Positions 32,470 to 43,019 of a DNA stretch of 64,000 bases are shown here, piece after piece. Positions within the stretch are counted from its first letter, which is position 1. Each line of letters opens with the position of its first letter. The DNA comes from Micrasema longulum (taxonomy: Eukaryota > Arthropoda > Insecta > Trichoptera > Brachycentridae), in the NCBI GenBank assembly GCA_022494885.1, contig JAGVSM010003635.1, positions 271,420 through 335,419 of the forward strand, given 5' to 3'. The notes beneath the pieces were generated by a model. That model was not told the DNA's origin and ran no database searches. It saw only the letters and a program-made list of their open reading frames with translations. The position numbers and the translations under genes were made by a program.

Positions 32470-32740
32470 CTTTTTATGTCTAATTATACTAACATGCAAA
32501 TTTCACTATATAGTGAACGTGAACAGAGCATTTTTGTACGTGGTGGTGTTAGCATCCCCCTATGCATGTATTTTATGTATTTTTTCCTTAATACTGTATA
32601 TACTACGGGGAAGGCGAATGTGTAATTTATTTTTTGCTTGTTGGTGTAATAATTTTCCGACGAAGAGACGGGGATCTCTCAAAACCGGTAGTCATAAAAA
32701 TCCGGTGAAATACTAATATTCACTAACATTAATATCATAC
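32470..32740 (+). mobile_element. Repeat family E copy
   Basis: Contains GTGGTGTTAGCATCC, ATGTATTTTATGTATTTTTT and GTTGGTGTAATAATTTT, aligned with 63820-64000, then the hammerhead-like core CCGACGA-A-GAGACG...CTCTC-AAAA-CCGGT-A. Helix II is weakened, GAAA has become AAAA and helix I is lost, so this copy should be inactive. A 67-codon frame across it is not a real gene. Confidence 0.55.
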
Positions 32741-33004
32741 CCTAATTCTGCGTTCAAACTTACATTTTAAAGGAGCATTTTTTATAAGATCAATAAAACC
32801 GCATACTTAATCTTAATATTAAGAAGTGTTTTTATTTTTAATTTGTTTATTTATTCATTTAAAATAAAATTTGTGTACATATTCACCAACATACTATGGA
32901 TTTTTAAAACAAAGCATTTGAAAACTTATCTTAGTAGGATGAAGAATGAATCGGATACACTTAAACGAGTTTGTCAATATCATTAACTTTAACGAGTTTT
33001 AGTC

Positions 33005-33480
33005 CCAACACTTATGTATGGAAGTGAAACGTGGAACTGGTAGAGGAAGGATGAAAACCGAGTGAACGCGGTTGAAATGCGATCTTTTAGACGAATGTGT
33101 GGGAAATCAATGTATGACAGGGTTACGAAAGATGAAATCAGGCGAGAGTGTAAATCTGAGTCAAGTATAATTGATAAGATTAATAAAGGGTTTCTGAGAT
33201 GATTTGGTCACGTAGAACGAATGGACGACGAAAGAATGGTAAAATAAGTATATATGGCGAAAATGAACGGCAACGTGAGACGGAGACGACCAAGGAAGAC
33301 GTAGCATGATCAGATAAACCAAAATCTTAAGTCTGGTCATGTCAAAAGCAGACAGAACCGAAGGACATGTATGACAAGATGTATGAATGCGGAAGAAGCT
33401 CGGATTGTACGCCAGGATAGACGTGTGTGGCGGTCCATTCACTCTGCCAACCCTTACGGAAAAATGGCGTGATGGTGGTA
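33005..33480 (+). pseudogene. RTE-like ORF2 C-terminal region (DKIN...GHVERMD subfamily)
   Basis: Plus strand: LMYGSETWNW, NRVNAVEMRSFRRMCGKSMY, DRVTKDEIRRECKSESSIID, KINKGFLR, a stop, FGHVERMDDERMVK, a stop, VYMAKMNGNVRRRRPRKT, then SGHVKSRQNRRTCMTRCMNA, EEARIVRQDRRVWRSIHSAN and a GTGGTAGTAGTA-type simple tail. It is nearly colinear with 57798-58561 but a separate subfamily; 55364-55625 is its sister copy. There are about four in-frame stops but little frameshifting. Minus-strand open frames here are antisense shadows. Confidence 0.88.
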
Positions 33481-33589
33481 GTAGTATTAGTAATTAACTT
33501 TAACAAAAACAGTTTTAAACTTTATTGCTATGAACACGGTACACGGACTAAGAAAGCCGTGATAAATAAAACGAAAACAGGGTAGGAAT

Positions 33590-33770
33590 AAAAACTAAAT
33601 TAATATTAGTTTTTAATTTCAGGAAAAAAATTCTTTTCGCCTTTTCTTGAAATCTTCTATCGCCCCCTAGACTGCCTCAACGCCCCCCAACTTTCTCTGG
33701 GCCTTCCACCACCCCTCTTTAAGATCTTCAGCGCCCACCGGGGGACGTTATCGCTTACATTAAGAAAGAC
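33590..33770. repeat. CGCCCCC-rich repeat, possibly hAT subterminal
   Basis: CGCCCCCTAGACTGCCTCAA, CGCCCCCCAACTTTC, TTTAAGATCTTCAGCGCCCA: repeated GCGCCC words typical of subterminal regions of some hAT elements. No terminus or coding support. Confidence 0.3.
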
Positions 33771-36257
33771 TTCTCTAAACTGTTGTCTCAGCTTTGCACT
33801 CTGCACAAAAAGTGTCGTAATTTTTTTGTGATACTGAATGTTGAACGAACAGTATCTGATCACTAAATCCAGCCATTACCTTGAAGTCTCTTAGCAAAAA
33901 TGTTTTCCATCTTAGTTGCAATAGCAGTAATCAATGTTTTGATTTGTTTATAATTTATTCCTCATCGGGAAAACCGATACGAGAAACGTGTCTCGCAGAT
34001 TTTTTCGACACATTATTTTTCTTAGAGAGTTTTTTATTTTATTATATTTTAATTTAGTTTATCAATTAAGTTTAACATATTTTTGTATGCAAATACAAAC
34101 TACAATGTTATATTTAACGTTTTTACTTCTCTAATGGAGCAAGATACTCGAGTAACTGCGTTTAGAGAGGGAGTTTGTTTTACAATTATTTCTTTTATAC
34201 ACCTTTTTTGTAATATTTGTGTAAAAAAATCGATCTATACGGCATGAAAATTAGAATTAAGTGGGTTTCATATAACTCTTTAGTTTGGATATGAACAAAA
34301 CACTTTTCATTTCTAAAGGTACTTTTTAATATATTTAATTTATCAATTTAAATTTTTAAAAAATGTTTATTTTATTTTATCTTTTATTTATATTTAAGTT
34401 TTAGGTTGCATTTATAAACACACACCATTTTTCTTTCTAAAAGCATTTAATCAAAATCAATTCGTATGTTAATTCTTTCATTTCACTGTATTTTTTTCCT
34501 CTCTTTTTTTATACTTATCATCAATTATTTTATCTTCTTTAGGTTGAGTTTTCATTTGTGTCTGAACTTTTTTATTTCAATTAACACTAACGTTTGAACA
34601 CCCGCTTAAAACTTTAGTTCACAGCTTATCGGGACAATTCTTGTTGAATATTTTATATTTTACAATGTAAAATAATATTGTTGGTTACGCCACATTTCTC
34701 TTTGTGTGTATAGCACATTGACTAAGTTGAGGTGTTCAAATTTATTTGCTACCTACTGGGCCCTGGTTAAGATGTTGCAATGCCTACCATGGGTACCAAT
34801 TATTGTCCCGGCTCCATAATAGCTGTCATCGTGTGTGCATTTGTATTTTATATTCCCACCGCGATCGCGATCAATAACTCATTTAATCCACTGTGTCGAG
34901 TAATCGTCAAGTGCCTCTCCTTTCTAACCACATATCTGATCTGATCCTGACTGTTGCGACAGAAAATCTAGACAATAAAGTGCGTAAACCCCAGTACAAA
35001 GTAGATAATTGCTTTCATTGTAGGTATTAGGGTTCAGTGGCAAAGTAAATAAGGATAACACATCCTGCAACCTAAACCATTTCGAGCTTTCATCTACCAA
35101 AAGGCAAGTAGCGCGATCAATTATTATAAAACATTTAAATTTTGTTTTAAATAAAGACTCAGGTTAAAATTATATTTCAAAGAATATGTAATATTATGTT
35201 TCTGAAATACTGCGCTTAGCTTAAAAAGTGTCATATTGCGCATTTGCTAAAAAGTTGAAAAAAAAATTACTAGTAATATTTTGAAAATAAGTTATTTAAG
35301 AAATACTATAGAATTATAAATTATTCTCATTTCTGGAAAATTACTTAAGGGTTATACGCAATGAATTGTGCAAATGACGTCATCGATATTTAAGAATCAT
35401 CCGGTGAATTCTTGCGGTCAGTTGGTCAAAAGATTAACGAGCAAGGCATTTTTAATATCGATTTCACGTAATTTGTGGTTTGGCTTTCTTTGTTATCACT
35501 TCTGAGTATCGCTTATGAGACTCACCTCAGAAAGACGAGACGATTTTTAACAAGTGAAACCCTGATATGCAATTCAGGATTTCACTAGTTGTTAAGATTC
35601 ATTTCTCAGTCTGGGGGCACAATGTTTTGTATTTTTTATGCAAATTATTACAAGGTCACGTAGATTTTTGCAGTGTTTTTGACTACAGGTGTCATGAGTG
35701 TTTTAAGCGAAATTGCACACAGCGGGTGAATCAAATTCACGGTCAAAAATTTATTTTTGTTCTTACTATATTATTTTACACTCTTTTTAATTTAGATGGC
35801 TGTTTCTACTTGTATTCGTATTTTTTTACACCACATCAGGTCAGAAAGCCCAATCGCAGTTCAGTTTTGTTCAGTGCCAAAAATCGTATTCGTAATCGGT
35901 CATTGTAGTAAATAATACAAGTATACAATATGATCTGTTTGAAAAACAGTAACAAAGGTATCTAATACAATTTTAAAAATAATTTGTTTACAAACGTATT
36001 AGACACTGTCTATCCTCACTATGTATTTATAAATACCTGTTCTGAGGTAGCAGCATTTACTTATTTTTAATATCTAAAGAAAAAGGTGTTTTTTTTTTAA
36101 ATATATAAATCCTATGAAAAGGTGAATTACAAAAGAGAATACCCTGACAAGAGATTTTTTTTAAACGGGTGTCAAAGCTGGAACCTTCCGTGCTTGAGTC
36201 AAGTATCTGCGTCATTACACTTTAAGGGTCGCTTTAAATATTAATTTCAAATTGTGA
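33771..36257. other. Long stretch without recognised genes
   Basis: AT-rich. 34740-34990 is somewhat GC-richer with an isolated CCGCGATCGCGATC palindrome at about 34860. A 113-codon plus-strand frame at 35567-35908 is hydrophobic and Cys/Phe-rich, without a domain I recognise. CRE-like TGACGTCA occurs at 35376. No retroelement tail was seen. Confidence 0.35.
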
Positions 36258-36392
36258 TTTTCATTGCAATATTTTATAGTTCCTGGACTGGATCTGGAGC
36301 GTAAGACTCTTTCATAATCATCATCTTATTCATGTCTTCAATGATCGAGATACGCTGCAATTGTAATTTACCAATATAATGCCCTATGCAGC
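36258..36392 (+). repeat. SINE-B body fragment
   Basis: ATAGTTCCTGGACTGGATCT, GGAGCGTAAGACT, GATCGAGATACGCTGCAATT and TAATGCCCTATGCA. The head and tail are missing. Confidence 0.65.
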
Positions 36393-36535
36393 ACAAGTTA
36401 TAACTAGTGAAATTATGATTAACCTCCAAAATTTGTGTAAGGTTCGACATACACAAAATTATATATGTCATACGCAGTGCGTAAACCAGTCACTCAAACC
36501 AACTAATAACGTAAATGTAAACGTAAATGTAAATA

Positions 36536-36600
36536 CGAGAAGATTCATAATTGCTCCTCTGCGGTGCTTTTCTAAACCACTCTCGCAGCCGTAGACAACA
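36536..36600 (-). pseudogene. Small RTE-like ORF2 tail scrap
   Basis: AGATTCATAATTGCTCCTCT and the following bases match the extreme end of the minus-strand copy at 40900-41270 (AGATTCATAATTGCACCCCT). Too short to place further. Confidence 0.4.
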
Positions 36601-36774
36601 TTTTCTGCGTATTTACGCAAGATAAAAGCTTTTTCTACGGCCGCAAAAGCATTTGGCTAGGCTTTTATTTTCACTTTCATATGAATTTCTATATTTATGT
36701 TGAGATGTCTGTCTTATAAGACCCTTAATTTTCATTATGTCAAAAGTGTACTTTTGTTATACTGACGGAATCCA

Positions 36775-37140
36775 GTAAGCTTTTGTAAAGCAGGCTTTTA
36801 TAAGTGACGCAGGCTTTTGAAAGTATCTTAAGCTTTTGTAAGTACCGCAGGCTTTTGTAAGTGTTTAGTTTAATTTAATATAATGTTATTTAATTTAATT
36901 GAATTTAATCTAATTTAATTTTATTTAATATAATTTTATTTTATTAAATTTTTTTGAATTTTTATTATTTTTTTATTATTATTCTTTTTTTTTTTTTTTT
37001 ACAACATATGTATAATATATACTACAAAACATACGATTTGATGATATTAGTAAATACAAGGTTTTTGTAAGTACTGAAGGCTGTTGTAAGTTCTGACGGT
37101 GTTTGTAAGTACCACAGACTTTTGTAAATACCACAGACTC
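36775..37140. repeat. 19-bp minisatellite (CTTTTGTAAGTACCGCAGG) split by AT-rich repeat
   Basis: About five imperfect units at 36775-36862 and five at 37050-37140 share CTTTTGTAAGTACC. Between them lie a TTTAATTTAAT-type tract (36865-36955) and a poly-T run (about 36986-37001). Confidence 0.8.
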
Positions 37141-37440
37141 ATTTCAGACGGATCATTTACCAAAATAAACCCGCACAGCACGGTACAATTACCCTGCGTG
37201 GATTTATTTTTATTTTCTTATTTTGTGTAAATCTTTTTTTTGTGGAGGGCAAACGCTAAAACCACTTCACTATGTGGCCTACAAATATCCATTCGGTTTC
37301 CATTTGCAGGATGCAGATTACCTGAGAGTAGTCACTAAATAAATAAAAAATATAATAATGTTTAACAATAGCACAATAAAAATCGGTCCACCCTAATTTT
37401 ACCGTGGCGTGTGGGTTTGTACCTTTATAATACTACCGAC
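37130..37440 (-). repeat. Repeat family G: inverted-terminal-repeat element with tRNA-like core
   Basis: Plus-strand AAACCCGCACAGCACGGTAC at about 37168 is inverted at about 37390-37420 (TACCGTGGCGTGTGGGTTT), giving terminal inverted repeats of about 35 bp. The minus-strand interior has TGAAGTGGTTTTAGCGTTTG, which looks like an A-box region, and TCCTGCAAATGGAAACCGA. 59160-59365 is a second copy in plus orientation. Confidence 0.55.
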
Positions 37441-37699
37441 CGGTGTGAAATAAGCCTTTTTATATAGAATGGTTGTTAACAACAATATACAGTATGTAAA
37501 ATTGCATTTATTTTAAGATTAAGTATTTCTGGAGGCGTCCGTAACGCTCACGCAACTATATTTGCAAATCGTGGGTAGTAAACAAAAGTAAAAGGAATGT
37601 TTCTTATATAAGATAAATATATTATTATACGAGTATAATCACGGGTCTAAGTCGTAGGTTTACTATCGAGAGATATCGTTTTTATTTTTTTCATTGTTT

Positions 37700-38330
37700 T
37701 TTTCAAGATTAACATGTCAACAGAAATGGAAAATATTTATTCTCATAAAGCTGCAGTCTTCTCAGACAAAATGGAAGTCTTGGAATTGACAAGGCTTATG
37801 ACCTGTCATTGACTGGTTTAAGTGTCCATTTCACATACTGCGTAACATTACCATTATTGTCCCTATGTTTAAACACCCATATTTCTTCGTTAACTCGTAA
37901 GTTAAAAAGCTAAAATCGGACCCTAAAAAAAGAGAGTTTATCTGGCTGAATTATTCCACCTACTAGGCAATGCCTAAAACCACCTTTTAATTTTTATACT
38001 TCTTTATATACCAGTTAGTTCAATCAATAATGTTTTAAGTATGTCCAAATATTTGTAGACTGACTCGATTTCACGCCTTATAGAGTTATTCAGATCTAAA
38101 TTTATTGTGCCAGAGATGTAAAAAGGTTTTTGTGAAAGGGATATGGAAGTCTAGGTGTAAGTGATCACTTTACGCGCTATGTAACACTCACCATTCTGCC
38201 TATATTTAATCACCCGTATTGTTTTAATTCTTTCGTATGTTGATTTCTGTGACGTAAATGAGCTAAAACCTTTATTGATCCAGGTGAGATTCATCTGACC
38301 GGATTATTTCACCGTACTTATTCTCGGACT
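37700..38330 (+). repeat. Foldback family C, two tandem units
   Basis: Unit 1 (about 37770-38010) and unit 2 (about 38020-38330) each run AGTCTAGG, CACCATTCTGCCTATATTTA, GAGCTAAAACCTTTATT, GGTGAGATTCATCTG, TTATTTCACC. The junction contains CAATCAATAATGTTTTAAGT, the same word that begins terminal arms elsewhere, as at 45225. Head-to-tail order shows the arms need not be inverted. Confidence 0.8.
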
Positions 38331-38384
38331 AGTTCATGAACGTTTTTTATATCTGTTGAATGACTAACATAAACATACAACGAG

Positions 38385-38850
38385 CATATTGATTTACGGT
38401 TGTGAGACATGATGCAATTCCAAAAGAGATAAAAATAGACGAGAAGCCTTTGAGATTTGGTGTTACAGAAGAATATTAGAAATTTCCTGGAGATACCATG
38501 AGACCGTAATGATGAGGTTCTCAGTAGAATTGAAGAAGGGAGGCACTTATCAAAATCTTTCGCTCTCATCTCAGAGACCAAGCCCAATGAATCGGACACA
38601 TTAAGTCCCATGAGCGTTTCCTGCATGACATAACAGAGGAAATGGCTGAGGGGACAAATCACAGAGGGCGCCCCCGACGGGAATGTTTGAAGCAAGTGCG
38701 CGTGGATTTGAACTGCGCCTCATATGTTGAGCTGAAAAGGGCTGCAGTGAATAGAAAGCAGTGGAAGTTGAGATGCAGGACTTTACTGCAAAACCAATCC
38801 CCAGGGTTGAAACTGCAAAGACGAAGATCTATTGAATAATCTATTGAAAG
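38385..38850 (+). pseudogene. RTE-like ORF2 C-terminus (AFEIWCYRRIL subfamily)
   Basis: Plus strand: REAFEIWCYRRILEISWRYH, ET, frameshift, NDEVLSRIEEGRHLSKSF, frameshift, then in one open frame MAEGTNHRGRPRRECLKQVR, VDLNCASYVELKRAAVNRKQ and WKLRC. (D/E)AFEMWCYRRMLKISW is a hallmark of the segment after the palm in RTE/BovB-like ORF2 proteins, and GRPR...A-x-NR-x-W its usual end. A sister piece is at 61405-61745 (minus). Confidence 0.8.
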
Positions 38851-39119
38851 CAAACTCGGAGCTTTCCGGAGTCAAGCGTCTTCACCGTTATACCACGAAA
38901 GCGGCTAATTTTAATTAATAACTAAATACAGTGGAATCCCATCAAGGATTGTCAATTAATAGCAAAATGATTCATAAATGCGTGGGATGAATTTTAAACA
39001 TAGCAAGGATGTTCGGAGATACAAATTTTCTGTTATTGCTTAACCTAGAGTCACATTAATCGTATGAAATAAACCGAATATTATGATCAAAACTCAAGGG
39101 AATCATTTACAAAATAAAT

Positions 39120-39300
39120 TAACAGGTAATAATTTAATTTAATTAATAAGTTTAATTTTAATTTTTAAATTTAATTTTAATTCTTAATTTTAACTTTTAA
39201 TTTAAACTTTTAACTTATTTTTAATTTAAACTTTTCATTTTAATTTAACTTTTACTTTTAATTTTAATCATTTGATTTCAACTCTTAATTTATACTTACC
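39120..39300. repeat. TTTAATTTTAA-type simple repeat
   Basis: Irregular TTTAATTTTAATTTTTAA repeats, almost pure A/T, next to a non-LTR-like 3' end. Confidence 0.75.
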
Positions 39301-39344
39301 TACATCTACTACCTGCATCGAATAATTTATTGTAAGTTGTGATT

Positions 39345-39602
39345 TTTTTTACAATTAAATTGAAATGTTCATGGAAGCAGAGAGAGAGATAGGAAAGTAG
39401 AGTAGCTTTACAATGTCTTCTCCTTTTTATGAACTTTTTATGTAATATTTTTATTTTTACTTTTTTAGAATTAAATTATTTTTCCCCTCTCCTCCTGCAT
39501 TCATTAGTGTGAAATCTGTAATTGGTCTTACTTTTGAAAATTGTTCTTTGTACCTTGTTTTATATAAAGACTGTATGATTTCATTTATAAATAAATAAAT
39601 CA
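39345..39602 (+). mobile_element. Non-LTR-like 3' UTR and tail
   Basis: CCCCTCTCCTCCTGCATTCA and TTGTTTTATATAAAGACTGT precede TTTATAAATAAATAAATCAA. No coding part is seen; assigned by layout. Confidence 0.45.
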
Positions 39603-39890
39603 ATAATGAGTATCTTTACATCATAATTGATAGAAGTTATTGTAATTTGGCTATTATAGGCTTTAATCACGCAACAGCACATGAAACGAATATACAATCA
39701 TTTCAGAAGGAATAATACAATGATAAAAAGTAATAACATAATATCTACGTGACTAATCCTTTGTCTATGCAAAGCAAAAGAAACTTCAAATTAAAAGTGT
39801 ACTCAATAGCAAAACTATTTGTGACTCTGTATAAACTTCAATCTTAATTTGCCAACAAACAAGAATTCTGACTTGGCCAGTTTTCCTTGT

Positions 39891-40112
39891 ATGCTCGTGG
39901 TATTGTATAGTTCCATTTTTGTAACTGGGGCCAGTGCCAAACAAGCTTCCGATTTCAATCAGATTTTTAGTCAGAGCTTTCTGCGAATATGTTGCCAGAC
40001 GAATGTTTTGAAAGATTTATTAAATAATATTTCAATGGAAGAATCGGTTGGTTGCAAATATAATTTAAATCGGGTAGCTTATTTTAATTTACATTTTGTT
40101 AATCACTATTGA
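39891..40112 (+). CDS. Small candidate open frame with signal-peptide-like start
   Basis: From the ATG at 39891 a 73-codon frame begins MLVVLYSSIFVTGASAKQAS: a short hydrophobic stretch and a plausible AxA-type cleavage site, then a mixed region with two adjacent cysteines (LRICCQTNVLKDLLNNISME). It resembles a small secreted peptide, but in AT-rich DNA this can arise by chance. No promoter, splice or family support. Confidence 0.2.
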   Translation: MLVVLYSSIFVTGASAKQASDFNQIFSQSFLRICCQTNVLKDLLNNISMEESVGCKYNLNRVAYFNLHFVNHY

Positions 40113-40890
40113 TAAAGAGATGGTGAAATACCATCTTAGTCTTTGGAAAGCCGCAGCCCGGATATTGAACGGAGGATACTCAATACTCATATATATATTG
40201 CTCAATCACTTCCATCAAGCCTAAGTCCTTCGGTTTTGGGCTATTAGGTATAGTGCGAAGGCTCTCACATTATCAGGCGGACTAATGGTGCACGGAAGAT
40301 GCGACTTATTTTGTGGTATAAAAATTAAGGTGTTTCATCATATTTCAACACACTGCAGAACCTACATCTAGAAATTTCAGAAAGATTTATTCTAGCAAGC
40401 TGTTTATTCAATCTTCGGTGCTTTTGTGATTACCCTCACTTTGTTTTAGCTTATTAATTTTAAAAAAAACTTATAAAACACATTAAAACAAAATGTGACT
40501 AATTATATTTTAGTAACCTTACTAAAAATGCAAACATAAAAGTGACAATAATTCTCAAAATAAAAAAAAGAACATTGTAACTTTTTCAAAAAAAAATTGT
40601 CCGTAAATCATATAATACGAAATGTTTTACAAAGTGTGGTTCCCATGAGTTAATATAACTCGATTCAGAACTTAAATATAGTTTGTTTTTCTTCAATTAC
40701 GTGTTTTAGAACAACAAAGAAACAAAGCGAGTTGAACAGTTTTTCAATAAAAAAATTCACAACATATATAAACCAAAAAACTTTTCTTACACAAAGACAA
40801 TACATAAATAAAAACGCATTGAAGAATGGAGTAAAAATAAGTCGCATGGAAAAAATAAATATCCCCAAATTAACCACACTCTAGGCCCTA
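40113..40890. other. No gene recognised
   Basis: AT-rich with short noise frames; no tails or shared repeats. Confidence 0.35.
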
Positions 40891-40894
40891 GAGT

Positions 40895-41270
40895 CTAGGG
40901 GATAGAGGAGATTCATAATTGCACCCCTGGTGGTCTTCTGCTGTTAGGGTTTTCAGACTTAGTAATTTTAGCAAGCATCGTATCTTCCATGCGGTTCACA
41001 TGGTCCCTCTAAAACAGCCTTCTGCTTCTTCCCTACCTCACCATGTCTTCAACACCACAGACATACCTGATCGTCTCATTCCTGATCCGATCTCTAAGAG
41101 TTCTGCCTGCGACGGAGCGTAGGGTTCTCATTTCCGCTTCTCTGGGAAGACTTTTTGTCCTGTTAGTGTCGGATGCCACTTCCATCCCCCGGGTCATGAT
41201 GGGGTGGACTCTTATATATCGTATCCGTCTTATACATATAAATAATATTTTGAGTTTGTCCAAGGACTGG
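40895..41270 (-). pseudogene. RTE-like ORF2 C-terminal region (RTLRDRIRNE subfamily)
   Basis: Minus strand: IRVHPIMTRGMEVASDTNRT, KSLPREAEMRTLRSVAGRTL, RDRIRNETIRYVCGVEDMVR, frameshift, then FRDHVNRMEDTMLAKITKSE and a short end ESPL. Order and motifs (VHPIMTYG, MRTLR-x-V-x-GRTLRDRIRNE, HVNRM) match 13560-13965 and 17935-18290. The plus-strand frames here are shadows. Confidence 0.85.
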
Positions 41271-41660
41271 ATTCACTCCCTGGGGAGCTGTTCATATCAA
41301 CATATTACAACAGAGATGAAGAACATTAAGGAGAAGGTAATATAAAAGTCTAGGCATTTACAGGACTTATGACCTGCCAATGGCTGGTTTAAGTGGCCAC
41401 TTTACACACTGTTTAACATTCACCATTCTGCCCATATTTGAACATATATATTCCTTCAATTCTTTCATCTGTTTATGCATGTGAAGTTAAAGAGCTGAAA
41501 CCTTTATTTATGTGAGAAATTCATCTAATTGAATTATTTCACTTACATACTAGGCAATGCCTAAAAATGTTATTTCTATGTTATCTGTAGATGCCTAGAC
41601 TTCAATATTACCTTCTCTCAAATGTTCTTCATCTCTGTTGTGATATGTAATACATGTAAA
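41246..41660 (+). repeat. Foldback family C, near complete
   Basis: AATATTTTGAGTTTGTCCAA, GGGAGCTGTTCATATCAAC and ATATTACAACAGAGATGAAG lead through CATTTACAGGACTTATGACC, GTTAACATTCACCATTC, GAGCTGAAACCTTTATTTAT and ACTAGGCAATGCC to the inverted arm ATGCCTAGACTTCAATATTA and CATCTCTGTTGTGATATG. About 410 bp: one outer tail, a unique centre of about 200 bp and inverted arms of about 55-60 bp. It is the best template for the family. Confidence 0.9.
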
Positions 41661-41820
41661 TTTATTTATCTTGTATAATAAGGCCACACTGTAATTTCTT
41701 ATTCAAAAAATGATAAAACATTTTTTTTTTAATGTTTGAAGCACTTACTTATAATAATAATGCCAAAAATAAATCTTCAATTTCTTTATTTTGGACGTTT
41801 ATGTAAATTACAAAAATATT

Positions 41821-42180
41821 TTAAGACATACATAACACGAAAAAAATTATATTCAAATTTAAATATACAAAGATGGTAAAATAAAAATACCCAGCAATTA
41901 AAGAAAAAGATCTATCCTCTCTGAACTTTTTTTCACTAATATGAAAGATATCGATATCCGAAGAGATACGGTTGAGTAAAGACATTGCTCTTCCTACTGG
42001 CATTACCATCGGCAGGTTGGTTCTGCAAGCAGGAAGATAAAACAGCTTAAGCTGCCTATGTCTAAAGTAGTCATTGGGAATATCAAAAAAAATACTCTCG
42101 ATTACGCCTTTGTTGGTCGTTATACCACGGATCTTATCGCTCTAAGTAGAATAAGATTCTATGTCGAAGTATTTGACAAA
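41821..42180 (-). pseudogene. Non-LTR ORF2 C-terminus (RTNLPMVMPVGRA)
   Basis: Minus strand: IESIFFDIPNDYFRHRQLKL, FYLPACRTNLPMVMPVGRAM, SLLNRISSDIDIFHISEKKF, then a hydrophobic tail. The C-terminus matches 26789-26998 and 16518-16680. Upstream RT is missing. The segment preserves one frame through about 100 codons. Confidence 0.8.
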
Positions 42181-42721
42181 TTGTTATTAATTTATTTTTA
42201 AAACTCCGTGGATTAGGTTGGTTCTGGTTAGGCACCCAAAACCAGGTAAAACCCGAAATAGTTTAAAATTAAGTTAAGCGGATAAAAACAAAAGAATTTG
42301 TTTTCGTGCAAGAATTCGCCGGGAGTCGAACGTAAACCAGGAAAATTGGAAGTCTGTGAAGAATCCGAACAAAAACTGTCGACTGAGAGTTCAATGATTC
42401 TGTCAAAATTTGAGGCAAATTACCTTTGGCGTAGTTTGAAATTTAATCCTAAATTTAAAAAATGAATCATTTGATTGTAAATAAGGTAAAAAGATTTCTC
42501 AACCGAAAAAAACACATTATGAGACAGGATTATATATAAATGTGAATTAACGCAGTTTTTGCTACCGTTAAAGTTATCTTTAAAAAAAAAGAGTTGCGTT
42601 ATTGTTAGAGGGACTAAATCAATGGTTTTTTTTTTCATCCAGCCTTTTTTCAATTTCGTCCGTTTTGACGAAAACGAAACATTAAATTTACTCAACTTTT
42701 TAAAAATAGTCTTTAAATATT

Positions 42722-42875
42722 TGCAACAATGTTTTGAATTTGTCCAAATTTTTGTAGACAAGGACTGGATTCAACTCCCTGGGGAGCTGGTAATATTAAC
42801 ATATTACAACAGAGATGAAGACCTATCATCTTCCCTAAAATGTTCTTCATCTCAGTTGTAATATGTTAAAATTAA
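42722..42875 (+). repeat. Foldback family C, collapsed hairpin
   Basis: Left arm with outer tail (GAATTTGTCCAAATTTTTGT, CTCCCTGGGGAGCTGG, ACATATTACAACAGAGATGA) meets the right arm (TTCCCTAAAATGTTCTTCAT, CTCAGTTGTAATATGTTA) with only a few bases between. Confidence 0.88.
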
Positions 42876-43019
42876 ATATTTTGCTACGTACAAAAAAAGA
42901 TGCTTTGAAACCGATCCGCATATCAAATATATTTAGTGATTTTTTATAAAAAGTAAATGCATGTTTTATTATTTAAAATGGAAAATCACAAAGTTACTAC
43001 TTTAATAATATTTTTATAA

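Noticed and set aside
32470..32740. 67-codon frame MNVNRAFLYVVVLASPYACI as a membrane protein
   Set aside because: It lies across repeat family E, whose other copies do not keep the frame.
33161..33442. 93-codon minus-strand frame
   Set aside because: Antisense shadow of the plus-strand RTE-like copy with DKIN and GHVERMD motifs.
33960..34005. Fourth hammerhead-like motif (GGG-AAAA-CC...GAGAAACGTGTCTCG)
   Set aside because: No CTGANGA-like core and helix III is not self-complementary; too decayed to claim.
35370..35385. CRE-like TGACGTCA as a promoter element (also near 18980)
   Set aside because: A short motif expected by chance in 64 kb; no adjacent gene to support a regulatory role.
35567..35908. 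113-codon plus-strand frame
   Set aside because: Hydrophobic and low-complexity as expected for AT-rich DNA, no domain, no splice or promoter support. Left unassigned.
38318..38695. 125-codon minus-strand frame
   Set aside because: The plus strand carries the RTE-like AFEIWCYRRIL and GRPRRE motifs; the long minus frame is its shadow.
42420..42861. Overlapping 113- and 100-codon frames on opposite strands
   Set aside because: Lys/Asn/Phe-rich noise partly overlapping a family C hairpin.
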